DNA of 42,090 bases from Pygmaiobacter massiliensis (GCA_022778585.1 JALFTI010000008.1:1-42090), one strand, 5' to 3'. Shown: positions 16,999-26,152, counted from the stretch's first letter. Made by a program: numbers and translations. Notes: generated by a model from the sequence alone, not told the origin.

Positions 16999-17185
16999 CT
17001 TCTTCACCGCTCCCTATTTCACGAATTCTTTCAGCCAAAACAAATGCCAATGCCGCCAAAAGAGCTGACAAAACAAGCCATACGAAAAGCCTGCCCCAAA
17101 ATGGCAAGGGCATTTTGCATACCAGCCACCCAGCTGCTAAATAATACGAACCAACCAGTAAGGTTACAACAATAGGTGCCGCCAT
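16979..17185 (-). CDS. Small two-TM membrane protein
   Basis: 68 residues with two hydrophobic segments (PIVVTLLVGSYYLAAGWLVC and FVWLVLSALLAALAFVLA) and a charged C-terminal tail (ERIREIGSGEEDD). I do not recognise the family. It starts 33 nt after the SdpI-like gene with a weak ribosome binding site and runs 20 nt into the YbjQ gene, so it belongs to the same operon. It is probably real given this tight packing. Confidence 0.6.
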   Translation of the reverse strand: MAAPIVVTLLVGSYYLAAGWLVCKMPLPFWGRLFVWLVLSALLAALAFVLAERIREIGSGEEDDLGKY

Positions 17186-17218
17186 TTTTTGCTGTGCCGC
17201 AGGGGCTTTCTTTCCTTA

Positions 17219-17881
17219 TCAGTCTTCATGGGTCTTTTTCTCTTTGCAAAACAAAAAGTAAGAGCAAACGGTTGGCACCATCACCATAACTATCATTGCG
17301 GCAATCAGCATTGCAGCAAGTGCCGGTTCCGGCAGAAAAAACGGCGTAACGGCGATAATCAGCCCGCCCACAATAGAGCACACTCCGCCCAGGCGGTGGG
17401 TTTTATACCACACCGTTTCGCTGGCAAGGGTCCAGGGGGTTCGAATACCCACAAAATAATTATGGCGAAATTTAGGCATGTAATTGCCAATTACGCACAG
17501 CAAAATTCCCACCGCTGCAGGAATAATTCGCCCCACCGGAAGTTCGCCCGGCCGATAGGCGCTGTAAAGGGTGACGCCGTTCACTACAAGCATAAATAGG
17601 TTAAACAAAACCCGGAATACTCCATAAGCATGACCAAACTTTTCGTAGTTTTCCCGCTTGGGGTCCAGCTTGGGAAGCAGCACAAACAGAACATTGCACC
17701 CCAGCGTCATAAGCGGTAAAAACAAGGCAAACCAACGCCCGCTATACTGGTCCACTTCTCCTGCAAAATTCCAATGCGTAGGAATCTTTTCGGGCAGGCT
17801 GGGCAGGCAACACAGACTAATTACCAGCGGCGCCAGACCAGTCAGCCAGCAAATCCACTCCTGTTTTCTGCTTTTTTTCAT
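17219..17881 (-). CDS. SdpI/DUF1648 family membrane protein
   Basis: Membrane protein of 220 residues with about six hydrophobic segments. The DUF1648 signature LPEKIPTHWNFAGEVDQYSG lies near residues 30-50, and the SdpI-type half follows with GNYMPKFRHNYFVGIRTPWTL and WYKTHRLGG. In B. subtilis, SdpI gives immunity to the SdpC toxin and sequesters the repressor SdpR. ATG 17881, preceded by GGAGGAG, overlaps the stop of the ArsR gene (ATGA). No SdpC-like toxin is present in this window, so immunity or a general envelope-stress role remains open. Confidence 0.88.
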   Translation of the reverse strand: MKKSRKQEWICWLTGLAPLVISLCCLPSLPEKIPTHWNFAGEVDQYSGRWFALFLPLMTLGCNVLFVLLPKLDPKRENYEKFGHAYGVFRVLFNLFMLVVNGVTLYSAYRPGELPVGRIIPAAVGILLCVIGNYMPKFRHNYFVGIRTPWTLASETVWYKTHRLGGVCSIVGGLIIAVTPFFLPEPALAAMLIAAMIVMVMVPTVCSYFLFCKEKKTHED

Positions 17882-18156
17882 TTTTTCTCCTCCCCTTTGC
17901 CAAGCCCTGCAGCCCAGCGCCAAATTTCTTCTACCACCGAGGTATTCAGCTGATAATAAATATATTTGCCTTCCCGCTCATCATCCACCAGCCCTGCCTC
18001 TTTTAAACAAGAAAGATGATGGCTAACAGTAGCGCTTGTCATATCAACCCCTTCTCCTAGCTGGCCTGCCGTCAGCCGGCCATGTTTAGCCAGCTTTTCC
18101 AGCATTGCCCTGCGTGTAGGGTCCGACAGCGCCTTAAAGGTTCGCTGCAAGCTCAT
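17878..18156 (-). CDS. ArsR-family regulator, SdpR-like autorepressor
   Basis: Winged-helix repressor of 92 residues: FKALSDPTRRAMLEKL, the recognition region MTSATVSHHLSCLKEAGLV and the wing EREGKYIYYQL. It has no ArsR metal-binding cysteine motif, as in SdpR. It is the first gene of the operon and its stop overlaps the SdpI-like start, the sdpRI arrangement. A 9-bp inverted repeat covers its promoter region and is the likely operator. Confidence 0.92.
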   Translation of the reverse strand: MSLQRTFKALSDPTRRAMLEKLAKHGRLTAGQLGEGVDMTSATVSHHLSCLKEAGLVDDEREGKYIYYQLNTSVVEEIWRWAAGLGKGEEKK

Positions 18157-18234
18157 TTTTCCCGCCTCCTTTTGTCTGCCAGCAAAGCAAGGCTTGCAAC
18201 ACCAGGCTTTGCCGATTTCCCATTACCGATGTTA

Positions 18235-18271
18235 TAATTAGATAAATTTCTATTCGATTTTCATCTAATTA
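18235..18271. promoter_or_regulatory. Inverted-repeat operator for the SdpR-like regulator
   Basis: TAATTAGAT (18235-18243) and ATCTAATTA (18263-18271) form a perfect 9-bp inverted repeat with a 19-bp gap. A weak minus-strand -10 (TATAAC) lies at its edge, so binding would block transcription. From 18272 to 18431 I see no gene. Confidence 0.55.
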
Positions 18272-18431
18272 TTCTATATCACACCCATTCTCCTTTGTCA
18301 AGGGAAGAGGTAAAATCTTTAAGAGAAATTGCAACGCGTTTTATACTGCGGGCCCAAAAAACGCATCTTTCTTTTTACAAAACAAAGCAGTTCTTTGCAG
18401 CGAAAGCCAAATTTTTCAAACGGCTGATTTA

Positions 18432-18476
18432 AAAAAACACCCCAAATAGACGCAGGTCCGTTTGGGGTGTTTTTAT
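18432..18476. terminator. Terminator of hppA
   Basis: AAACACCCCAAA with TTTGGGGTGTTT, A- and T-flanked so it works in both directions. Confidence 0.88.
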
Positions 18477-18502
18477 CTGCCGGTCCAGCCAGTCAGCAGT
18501 TT

Positions 18503-20590
18503 TTATAAAATATGGAAAGCAACAATCAAACCGGAAAATACAATGGAGACCGTAGAGACCAGTTTGATGAGAATGTTTAGCGACGGACCAGAGGTATCCT
18601 TAAACGGATCACCCACTGTATCGCCAATGACGGCAGCCTTATGGCAGTCAGAACCTTTGCCGCCATGCACGCCGCTTTCAATATACTTTTTGGCGTTATC
18701 CCAAGCGCCACCTGCATTGGACATAAATACTGCCACCACAAAACCGGTAACGGTAACACCGCCCAACATGCCTACCACGCCGGAAGCTCCCAATACCAAA
18801 CCGGTAATAATGGGTACAATCACCGCCATAACCGAAGGAGCTACCATCTCTTTCAAAGCGCCGCGGGTGCACAAGTCTACACAGGAAGTATAGTCCGGGT
18901 CAGCCTTGCCCTCCATCAGGCCTGCAATCTCCTTAAACTGGCGGCGTACCTCCAGCACAATGGACTGAGCTGCCCGCTGTACGGCAGTCATAGTGCGGGC
19001 TGCAAACAGGAAGGTCAACATAGCGCCTATAAACAAACCAATCAGCACTGGGGGATTGGTGAGGGACAAATCCAGCACCGCGCCTTTCGCCTTTACCACA
19101 TCCACATAGCTCACAAGCAGCGCCAACGCGGTCAGCGCAGCCGAACCAATGGCAAAACCCTTGCCGGTAGCTGCTGTGGTGTTGCCCAGGCTGTCCAGCG
19201 CATCGGTACGCTGGCGAACCTCTTCGCCCAGGCCGCTCATTTCAGCAATGCCGCCGGCGTTATCCGCAACGGGGCCATAGGCGTCGGTTGCAAGGGTAAT
19301 GCCCAGGGTGGAAAGCATGCCAACCGCAGCAATACCAATGCCATACAGCCCTCGCTCAAACCCAACCGACATGCCGCCAGCCGCCACATAGCTGACAAGC
19401 ACCGCTGCGCTGATAATTAAAATAGGCGCGCAGGTGGAACGCATACCCAGCGACAAGCCGCCGATAATGGTCGTTGCCGCGCCGGTTTCGGTAGAGTCGG
19501 CCAGCTCTTTGGTCGGCTTATAGGTATCCGAAGTATAATATTCGGTAAAATAACCAATGGCACAGCCGGCTATAAGCCCGCACAGAATGGCCACATAGAC
19601 CCCCATATTCCCCAACAGAACCCAGGTAAGGGGAGCTGCCACCACTGCAGAGAGAGCAGCCGCAATATAGGTGCCGGTGCGCAGGGTGCGCAAAAGGCTC
19701 AGCTGGCTTGCGTTTTCACCGGTACGGATGAAGAAGGTACCCACAATGGAACACAAAATGCCGCAGATTGCCAGCGCCAGCGGCAGAAAAATGGCATTCC
19801 AACCCTGACCGGCCGCACCATAAGCGGTAGCGCCCAGCGAGAAGGTAGCAAGAATAGAGCCTACATAGCTTTCGTACAGGTCGGCGCCCATGCCGGCCAC
19901 ATCGCCCACATTGTCGCCCACATTGTCCGCAATAACTGCCGGGTTGCGGGGGTCATCTTCCGGAATACCGGCTTCCACCTTACCCACCAGGTCGGCGCCC
20001 ACATCGGCTGCTTTGGTAAAAATACCGCCGCCTACACGGGCAAACAAAGCCATGGACGAAGCACCTATGCCAAACATAACCATGGTTTGGGCAATGGTAG
20101 CATAATCCGCCGCAAAGCCATAATGCAGAATGCACAGCCAGATGGTGATATCCAAAAGGCCAAGGCCCACCACCGTAAAGCCCATAACAGCACCGGAGGA
20201 AAAAGCCACCGAAAGCCCGCGGTTCAAACTTTCATGGGCAGCGTTAGCCGTGCGCGCATTGGAACTGGTGGCAATACGCATGCCTACAAAACCAGCCAGC
20301 GCCGACCAGGTACCACCGGTTACAAACGCAAACGGCACAAAGGGCGACACCAGCCCCAGTGCTGCCAATACCGCAAACACCACTACCATAACCGCAAAAA
20401 ACTTAGCCACAGTGAGATATTGGCGTCTCAGGTAGGCGTTGGCGCCCGTGCGGATAAAAAAGGCGATGCGGCGCATCAGTTCGGTCCCCTCTTCAAACCG
20501 CATTACCTTGCGGCACTGCAGCCAGGCAAACAGCAAAGCTGCCGCCGCGCCCAGAAAGCCGACCCACAGATAGTTTTCCAGTAAGATCAT
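18503..20590 (-). CDS. hppA: Membrane-bound ion-translocating pyrophosphatase, K+-dependent type
   Basis: Multi-pass membrane enzyme of 695 residues coupling PPi hydrolysis to H+ or Na+ export. The signature pyrophosphate-binding segment [11 protein letters not shown] and the Asp-rich motif [19 protein letters not shown] lie near residues 195-230. A second acidic site is near the end ([17 protein letters not shown]). The segment [14 protein letters not shown] carries Ala at the position that is Lys in K+-independent enzymes, so this one is predicted K+-dependent. Whether it pumps H+ or Na+ cannot be decided from what I checked. It is monocistronic with its own promoter and a leader terminator. 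Confidence 0.96.
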   Translation of the reverse strand: MILLENYLWVGFLGAAAALLFAWLQCRKVMRFEEGTELMRRIAFFIRTGANAYLRRQYLTVAKFFAVMVVVFAVLAALGLVSPFVPFAFVTGGTWSALAGFVGMRIATSSNARTANAAHESLNRGLSVAFSSGAVMGFTVVGLGLLDITIWLCILHYGFAADYATIAQTMVMFGIGASSMALFARVGGGIFTKAADVGADLVGKVEAGIPEDDPRNPAVIADNVGDNVGDVAGMGADLYESYVGSILATFSLGATAYGAAGQGWNAIFLPLALAICGILCSIVGTFFIRTGENASQLSLLRTLRTGTYIAAALSAVVAAPLTWVLLGNMGVYVAILCGLIAGCAIGYFTEYYTSDTYKPTKELADSTETGAATTIIGGLSLGMRSTCAPILIISAAVLVSYVAAGGMSVGFERGLYGIGIAAVGMLSTLGITLATDAYGPVADNAGGIAEMSGLGEEVRQRTDALDSLGNTTAATGKGFAIGSAALTALALLVSYVDVVKAKGAVLDLSLTNPPVLIGLFIGAMLTFLFAARTMTAVQRAAQSIVLEVRRQFKEIAGLMEGKADPDYTSCVDLCTRGALKEMVAPSVMAVIVPIITGLVLGASGVVGMLGGVTVTGFVVAVFMSNAGGAWDNAKKYIESGVHGGKGSDCHKAAVIGDTVGDPFKDTSGPSLNILIKLVSTVSIVFSGLIVAFHIL

Positions 20591-20654
20591 CTTTCACACA
20601 TTCCTTTCACCCCATTTCTGCAGCGCTAAACTGTGCGCGTACAGAAAACAAAAA

Positions 20655-20690
20655 GGCGCTTTTGGGAAATTTGCCGTCCCCAAAAGGCCC
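20655..20690 (-). promoter_or_regulatory. Terminator-like hairpin in hppA leader (attenuator)
   Basis: On the minus strand GGCCTTTTGGG pairs with CCCAAAAG-GCC (one bulged base), followed by TTTTTG and TTTT. It lies between the promoter and the hppA start. CCCAA just upstream can pair with TTGGG of the 5' arm, which would prevent the terminator from forming. Confidence 0.5.
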
Positions 20691-20708
20691 TTGGGTTTTA
20701 TTGTATAA

Positions 20709-20736
20709 AGTATAACACGGTTTTTTGCGGCTGTAA
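20709..20736 (-). promoter_or_regulatory. hppA promoter
   Basis: The minus strand reads TTACAG (20736-20731), a 16-bp spacer, then TATACT (20714-20709). The transcript would begin near 20702, giving a ~110-nt leader. Confidence 0.55.
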
Positions 20737-20739
20737 ATA

Positions 20740-21021
20740 TGTAATTATGCATTTTTTGACCGTTTTTTGTATTTTTGTACCACATCTTCCTGTGATTATG
20801 TTGAATTACTTGATATTTTTTTGTCAATTATGACTGACAAACTTTTGTCAAACTGTGGATTGCCACAAGAAGCCACAAAACCAGTCATTGTTTTCTCTGC
20901 GCCAAGCATCTTTCACTGCCACAAAGAAACCATTATTTTTTTGCTTTCTGGGCCTATTATAAAGCAGTTATATGGCACGCAATTGACCGCGACAGAAATA
21001 CATTTCAATTTGTAGAATTGC
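20740..21021. other. AT-rich intergenic stretch without a gene
   Basis: No coding frame with a ribosome binding site was seen. Between 20819 and 20853 three TTGTCA/TGACAA boxes cluster, including TGACAAA-CT-TTTGTCA. They may bind a regulator, but nothing here identifies one. Confidence 0.4.
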
Positions 21022-21050
21022 TTTACAGTCCATTTGCATAAGCATATAAT
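21022..21050 (+). promoter_or_regulatory. Near-consensus promoter far upstream of recG
   Basis: TTTACA (21022-21027), exactly 17 bp, TATAAT (21045-21050). The nearest coding start downstream is recG, more than 500 nt away. It may therefore drive an unrecognised small RNA or a long recG leader. Confidence 0.6.
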
Positions 21051-21298
21051 CTCTCATATGTCTTCATCCCAAAACCGTTAAATGTTGGGCTGCTTTTCTG
21101 CATGGCTTTGCCAATTTTTACAGCAGGCCGCACAGGCTAAACCAAAACAGACCGCATGTATTTGCATAACAGTTTCTGTTTTTGGTGAAAGCTGCTTTTA
21201 TCTGTCTGCCAAAGGAATGTTTTGCGGCCTATATTACATTTTGTCTTCTTTTCCTTCGGGGCAAAATAACCGCTTGGGTTTTCTTACATAAGTTTGCG

Positions 21299-21307
21299 TG
21301 GTATAAT
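21299..21307 (+). promoter_or_regulatory. Extended -10 promoter upstream of recG
   Basis: TGGTATAAT, an extended -10 element without a good -35 box. The transcript would have a leader of about 255 nt before the recG start at 21569. Confidence 0.5.
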
Positions 21308-21458
21308 AACCGCAAGCAGCGCTTTTTTAAACCGCCTTTCCAGCAGCAAACTTGTCGATAAAAAACAATAAACCACACTTTTATTGGGCATAGCTGTTTT
21401 ACGGTTTGCTGTGATGGTATCATCTACACTGTTTTGCGCTATGCATTAACAGCGAAAT

Positions 21459-21497
21459 GGCAGCATTCTGTTTTTCGGATAAGGCGCTGCCGTTTTT
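21459..21497 (+). promoter_or_regulatory. Possible leader terminator before recG
   Basis: GGCAGC (21459-21464) and GCTGCC (21486-21491) enclose a 21-nt loop and are followed by GTTTTT. The stem is short and the loop long, so this is weaker than the lepA and hppA cases. Confidence 0.3.
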
Positions 21498-21568
21498 ATT
21501 GTGGCTGCGGGCATTTTCAGGGTTTAACGGTCCGCAAACCAAGCAGCACCAACCAAGGGGGGATTTTT

Positions 21569-23617
21569 GTGCAGCTTTCCGACAAAGTGCAGTACCTGAA
21601 GGGGGTGGGGCAAACCCGCGCCAAACAGTTGGCCAAGCTTTCCATCTTCACCCTGGAGGATCTGCTGCGCAATTATCCGCGTGATTATATTGACTATACC
21701 AACCCCTACCCCATTGCTCAGGCCCCCTACCAAACTCCCTGTGTAGTAAAAGCAGAGATATACGGCCGTCAGCAGCCAGTGCGAATCAGCAATGGAAGAA
21801 CACTTTGCCGCGTGACCGCCGGCGATGAAAGCGCCGGTCTGCAGATTGCGTTTTTTAACAACCCATGGGCCGCCGAAAAGCTGCAATTGGGAAAGGAGTA
21901 TCTGTTTTATGGCAGGCTGTCCGGAGCGCCTTTTCGCCGTGAAATGACCGCGCCTGTTTTTTTGCCTGCTGACAGCACCGCACCGCTTACCCCGGTATAC
22001 CACCAAACCGAAGGCATTCATTCGGCTTACCTGGCAAAGCTTTGCAGCCAGGCACTAAAACAACTGGCCGGTCAAATTTTGGACCCTGTGCCGGCTGAAC
22101 TTTGTGAGCAGTATCGTCTGCCTCGGCTGGAAGAAGCTTTTCAAATGATTCACTGCCCGCATAATACCCAGCAGATAGCCCAGGCCAAAAGACGGTTTGT
22201 GTTTGAGGAGCTTTTTTACCTGCAACTGGGCATGAAGCTGCTGCACTGCCAGGGGCTTCGCGCCAACCGGGCCAAATTGACCAATATTGATCTGGCGCCA
22301 TTTTGGAACAATCTGCATTTTGCACCCACCGGGGCCCAAAGACGGGCTGTACAGGAAATTTTGCAGGACATGTCTGGCGAGCAGCCCATGAACCGGCTGC
22401 TTCAGGGAGATGTGGGCAGCGGCAAAACCCTGGTTGCCGCCGCTGCTATTTATGCGGCCGCAAAAAATGGCCTGCAGAGCGTATTAATGGCCCCCACCGA
22501 AATTTTAGCCACCCAGCATGCCAAAACCCTGGCCGATCTGCTGGAACCGCTGGGCATACGGGTTGCTTTACTGACTGGAAGCGTAAAAGGAAATCCCAAA
22601 AAGCAACTGCTCAAAGCCATTGCTGCCGGGCAGGCCCAGCTGGTGGTTGGAACCCATGCCGTACTTTCTGACCAGGTTCAGTTTGCCCGTTTGGGGCTTG
22701 CTGTCACCGATGAACAGCATCGGTTTGGGGTGCGCCAGCGGGGCCTTTTAGCGGCCAAAGCGCAGGACCCTCACCTGTTGGTAATGAGCGCCACCCCCAT
22801 TCCCCGCACTTTAAACCTGTTGGTTTTTGGGGAACTGGATGTGTCCATTTTAGATCAGCTGCCGCCCGGGCGCACACCGGTTAAAACCTACGCGGTAACC
22901 ACCCAGCTGCGCGGACGCATGTTCGCTTTTTTGGACCGCCAGATTGATGCAGGCCACCAGGTTTTTATTGTTTGCCCGCTTATTGAAGCTGCCGAAGAGG
23001 AAAACCCTATATTGCAGGAAATGCAGTCGGTAACCGAATATTATGACCAGGTGGCAAAGAAATTGCTGCCTAAGCGAAGAATTGGGCTGATGCATGGCAG
23101 GATGAAAAGCGCCGAAAAGACCGAAGTAATGCGGCAGTTTTCGAACCATGAACTGGATGTGCTGTGTTCCACCACGGTAATAGAGGTGGGGGTGGATGTG
23201 CCCAATGCAAATGTTATGGTAATTGAAAATGCGGAGCGGTATGGCCTTTCCGCCCTGCACCAGCTGCGCGGCCGGGTTGGGCGGGGAAGCGGGGAAAGCT
23301 TTTGTATTTTGGTAAGCGACCACGACACCGAAGAAGTGCGCCAGCGGCTGAGCCTTTTATGCCATACCAATGACGGATTTGAAATTGCCCGCTATGACCT
23401 AGAACACCGGGGACCGGGAGACTTTTTTGGTGCCCGCCAACATGGATTGCCCACCTTAAAGGTAGCAAACGCCATGACCGATACCCGGGCACTGGAAACG
23501 GCCGCACGGGATGCCGCCACGCTGCTGGAAACAGACCCCACCCTGCACGACCATCCGCTTCTGCTGGCTCAGGTGGAAAAGCTGTTTTGCCTGGCTGGTG
23601 GTTTTTCCATCAATTAA
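21569..23617 (+). CDS. recG: ATP-dependent DNA helicase RecG
   Basis: Branch-migrating helicase for recombination and replication-fork rescue, 682 residues, the usual length. The N-terminal wedge region begins VQLSDKVQYLKGVGQTRAKQLAKL, followed by the OB fold. Motor motifs are LLQGDVGSGKT (I), MAPTEILA (Ia), DEQHRFG (II), MSATPIPRTL (III), GLMHGRMK (IV), STTVIEVGVDVPNA (V) and QLRGRVGRG (VI). The open frame reaches back to 21434, but GTG 21569 is chosen: GGGGGG lies about 6 nt upstream and homologues begin here. Confidence 0.95.
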   Translation: MQLSDKVQYLKGVGQTRAKQLAKLSIFTLEDLLRNYPRDYIDYTNPYPIAQAPYQTPCVVKAEIYGRQQPVRISNGRTLCRVTAGDESAGLQIAFFNNPWAAEKLQLGKEYLFYGRLSGAPFRREMTAPVFLPADSTAPLTPVYHQTEGIHSAYLAKLCSQALKQLAGQILDPVPAELCEQYRLPRLEEAFQMIHCPHNTQQIAQAKRRFVFEELFYLQLGMKLLHCQGLRANRAKLTNIDLAPFWNNLHFAPTGAQRRAVQEILQDMSGEQPMNRLLQGDVGSGKTLVAAAAIYAAAKNGLQSVLMAPTEILATQHAKTLADLLEPLGIRVALLTGSVKGNPKKQLLKAIAAGQAQLVVGTHAVLSDQVQFARLGLAVTDEQHRFGVRQRGLLAAKAQDPHLLVMSATPIPRTLNLLVFGELDVSILDQLPPGRTPVKTYAVTTQLRGRMFAFLDRQIDAGHQVFIVCPLIEAAEEENPILQEMQSVTEYYDQVAKKLLPKRRIGLMHGRMKSAEKTEVMRQFSNHELDVLCSTTVIEVGVDVPNANVMVIENAERYGLSALHQLRGRVGRGSGESFCILVSDHDTEEVRQRLSLLCHTNDGFEIARYDLEHRGPGDFFGARQHGLPTLKVANAMTDTRALETAARDAATLLETDPTLHDHPLLLAQVEKLFCLAGGFSIN

Positions 23618-23796
23618 AAAACCAAAAGCCGGGTTGCTTATGGCATTGGGAAAGAAACATTTATTTGGGTGTTCTAAGCTTTTCCCTACCTAAAGCGGCC
23701 AGGCAGGGCCAAAATTTTACCTTTGGGTAAGCTGTGAACCATGTCGAACGCTGTAATAAGCAAACTTTTCTTTTAAAAGCAGCGTTCCCTATTATA

Positions 23797-23847
23797 AAAG
23801 CTACAGCCTGTGAAAAGGAAGATTTTCTTTCCGGCTGTAGCTTTTTT
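23797..23847 (+). terminator. Terminator downstream of recG
   Basis: AAAAGCTACAGCC with GGCTGTAGCTTTT across a 24-nt loop, followed by a T-run. It lies 180 nt after the recG stop. The gap contains minor hairpins but no gene. Confidence 0.75.
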
Positions 23848-24251
23848 AGTTTGTACCGGTTTCATGGCAAATCATTTTACAGTTACAAATTGCAAAAATT
23901 AATATAATGATACATTTTGTATATTATTTTTTATAAATAACAGTATGTACCGGAACAGAAACATTTCTTCATAAAACTTTCGCGCTTTCCATTTCTTGGC
24001 ACCGCAAAAGGTTCTGTCTTTTTCGTAAGCCGCACCTCTTTGACCAACCAGTAAAAGGGACAGCTGCCTTTTCTATCGCCTTTCCCAAAACATACTGTCC
24101 CAAGGCCTATTGTGGCATTCGCCTATTTTTCGCAGTGCATTTTTATAAGCCAAAAGGGACCACCATTGCGTCCTAACACAAGGACAAACACGGCCTTTTT
24201 CCGAAGGCTGCAAAAGTAATATATAAAAGTATGTCTCAACAGGTATAAAAG
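23848..24251. other. Intergenic stretch without a supported gene
   Basis: About 400 nt between the recG terminator and the ABC-operon terminator. The left part is AT-rich with a TATAAT (23903-23908) lacking a good -35. On the minus strand one frame is open for roughly 90 codons apart from a single TAG, but has no ribosome binding site or recognisable similarity, so it is not called. Confidence 0.4.
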
Positions 24252-24292
24252 AAAAACGGTACAGCCTTATAAAATGGGGCTGTACCGTTTTT
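24252..24292. terminator. Terminator of ABC importer operon
   Basis: AAAAACGGTACAGCC with GGCTGTACCGTTTTT around 11 nt; a strong, bidirectional hairpin just past the ATPase gene. Confidence 0.9.
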
Positions 24293-24326
24293 AAAGTGTG
24301 TTCTTATAAATCTGTTTTTACAAATA

Positions 24327-25121
24327 TCACGACAGTAGCATGCGGTCATTTGCAAACTCGTCGCCCGAAGCCAGTTCAAACTTGGCCAAAAGGTCTTTCA
24401 CCTGCAAATTCTGCTTTTCTTCACCTTTTACATCGTAGATGATCTTCCCTGCAGACATCATAATCAGGCGGTTGCCATACCGAATAGCGTCCTTCATATT
24501 GTGGGTTACCATTAAGGCCGTCAAATGGTCCTGCTGCACAAACTGCTCGGTCAGCTGCAGCACCTTATGGGCCGTTTTGGGGTCCAGCGCTGCAGTGTGT
24601 TCGTCCAGCAAAAGCAGCTTTGGTTTACGCAAGGTTGCCATAAGCAGCGTAACTGCCTGGCGCTGGCCACCGGAAAGCAGCGCCACCTTATTGGTAAGCC
24701 GATCTTCCAGCCCCAAGCCCAAAAGGGCCAGTTTTTCCCGATAAACTGCCCGCTCTTTGTTGGTAATACCCCAGGAAAGCCCGCGTCTTTGTCCTCGGCG
24801 GGCCGCCAATGCCAAATTCTCCTCAATTTGCATGGTGGCTGCGGTACCCGTCATCGGGTCTTGAAAAACCCGGCTGATATACTTTGCCCGCTGATGTTCG
24901 GAAAGCTTTGTCACATCTATCCCGTCAATTAAAATTTTTCCTTCATCCACCGGCCAAACACCGGCCACCGCGTTCAGCATGGTAGATTTGCCCGCGCCGT
25001 TGCCGCCGATAACCGTGACAAAATCGCCCTCCTCCAGTTTGAGGGAAAGCCCTGCCAGTGCAACCTTTTCGTTGACCGTACCCACATTAAAGGTCTTGAA
25101 AATGTTCTGAATCTCAAGCAT
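24327..25121 (-). CDS. ABC transporter ATP-binding protein (TrpXYZ-like importer)
   Basis: ATPase of 264 residues energising the importer encoded with the next two genes. Walker A GGNGAGKST (~39-47), Q-loop SRVFQDPM, signature LLSGGQRQAV, Walker B LLLLDEHTAALD and the switch His in MVTHNM are all present. The last ~35 residues form a short extension. The start codon overlaps the stop of the permease by 8 nt. The set resembles the ABC_sub_bind/BPD_transp_2 class, including streptococcal tryptophan/tyrosine transporters; the true substrate is unknown. Confidence 0.92.
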   Translation of the reverse strand: MLEIQNIFKTFNVGTVNEKVALAGLSLKLEEGDFVTVIGGNGAGKSTMLNAVAGVWPVDEGKILIDGIDVTKLSEHQRAKYISRVFQDPMTGTAATMQIEENLALAARRGQRRGLSWGITNKERAVYREKLALLGLGLEDRLTNKVALLSGGQRQAVTLLMATLRKPKLLLLDEHTAALDPKTAHKVLQLTEQFVQQDHLTALMVTHNMKDAIRYGNRLIMMSAGKIIYDVKGEEKQNLQVKDLLAKFELASGDEFANDRMLLS

Positions 25122-26064
25122 CTGCCTTGCCTCCCTTCACCTGTGCACGGCGCACCGGTTTTGCAAAATAGCGCCCCTTCCAGTAGGGAACCGCAAGGAA
25201 AATGGCCACAACCACCGCCGACAGCAATTTCAGCAGGTTGGCGTCCAGCCCCAATGTAATGACCAGCTGAAGCACCACATAGTAGATAATGGACCCAAAG
25301 GCCACCGCCAAAAGGCGCAGCGCAAAATTATGGAACAGCCGGCTGAAAACCGCCTCGCCAATAATAACCGCCGCCAGACCAATCACAATAGCGCCGCGGC
25401 CCATACTTACATCTGCAAAACCCTGGTATTGTGCCAAAAGAGCACCCGAAAAAGCCACCAGTCCGTTGGAAACCATCAGCCCCAGCACCGTCATGAAGCT
25501 GGTGTTGATTCCCTGTGCCCGGCTCATTTGCGGATTGGAACCGGTAGCGCGCAGCGAGCTGCCCATTTCGGTACCGAAAAACCAGTAAAGCGCCCCTACT
25601 ACCACTACCAGCAGAATGCTGACCATGATAAGCGGATTTCCCAGCATTGCTTTTTTGACCCACCGCAGCGAAATCAAAAGGTCATATTTGTCTACATTGA
25701 TAGCTTGGTTAGCCTTGCCCATAATTTTTAAGTTGATGGAATAGAGGGAAAGCTGGGTCAAAATACCGGCCAAAATAGCTGGAATGCCCATAAAAGTATG
25801 AAGCAGACCGGTGCACAGCCCTGTCAGTAGACCCGCCAGCAGCGCAGCCAGCAACGCCACCCACACATTCTGTCCCGAAAGCAACATCATAATGCAAACC
25901 GCACCGCCGGTTCCAAAAGAGCCGTCCACCGTCAGGTCTGCTACATCCAAAATACGGTATGTAATGTACACGCCAATGGCCATAATGCCCCAAATAAGCC
26001 CCTGCGCACAGGCACCGGGCAGCGCACCTGGCAATGCCGCCAGCTTCATAAAAAGTTCCGCCAA
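25114..26064 (-). CDS. ABC transporter permease (TrpXYZ-like importer)
   Basis: Multi-pass permease of the branched-chain/BPD_transp_2 type, about 316 residues with eight to ten hydrophobic segments (for example GLIWGIMAIGVYITYRI and VWVALLAALLAGLLTGLCTG). The frame is open from TTG 26088, but GGAGG at about 26073-26077 best serves TTG 26064; ATG 26049 is a further alternative. The C-terminus is basic and overlaps the ATPase gene. A terminator and an extended -10 lie between it and the binding-protein gene. Confidence 0.88.
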   Translation of the reverse strand: MAELFMKLAALPGALPGACAQGLIWGIMAIGVYITYRILDVADLTVDGSFGTGGAVCIMMLLSGQNVWVALLAALLAGLLTGLCTGLLHTFMGIPAILAGILTQLSLYSINLKIMGKANQAINVDKYDLLISLRWVKKAMLGNPLIMVSILLVVVVGALYWFFGTEMGSSLRATGSNPQMSRAQGINTSFMTVLGLMVSNGLVAFSGALLAQYQGFADVSMGRGAIVIGLAAVIIGEAVFSRLFHNFALRLLAVAFGSIIYYVVLQLVITLGLDANLLKLLSAVVVAIFLAVPYWKGRYFAKPVRRAQVKGGKADA

Positions 26065-26106
26065 TTTGCTCAAACCTCCACTTGACAACAGTTAGTGTAA
26101 TTATAG

Positions 26107-26152
26107 CAAAAAACAACACCCGGGGAAAGTCCTCCCAGGCGTTGTTTTTTAT
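26107..26152 (-). terminator. Internal terminator between binding-protein and permease genes
   Basis: On the minus strand AACAACGCCTGGG pairs imperfectly (two mismatches) with CCCGGGTGTTGTT, then TTTTTT. TGCTATAAT follows at once (extended -10). Partial termination here would leave more binding protein than membrane components. Confidence 0.65.

Noticed and set aside
21082-21291. 69-residue plus-strand ORF before recG
   Set aside because: No ribosome binding site, and the hydrophobic/Cys-rich translation looks non-coding. A non-coding transcript is more likely if this region is expressed.
23940-24216. Decayed minus-strand gene in the recG-ABC intergenic region
   Set aside because: One frame is open for about 90 codons with a single TAG, but it has no start signal, no recognisable domain and ordinary AT-rich composition.
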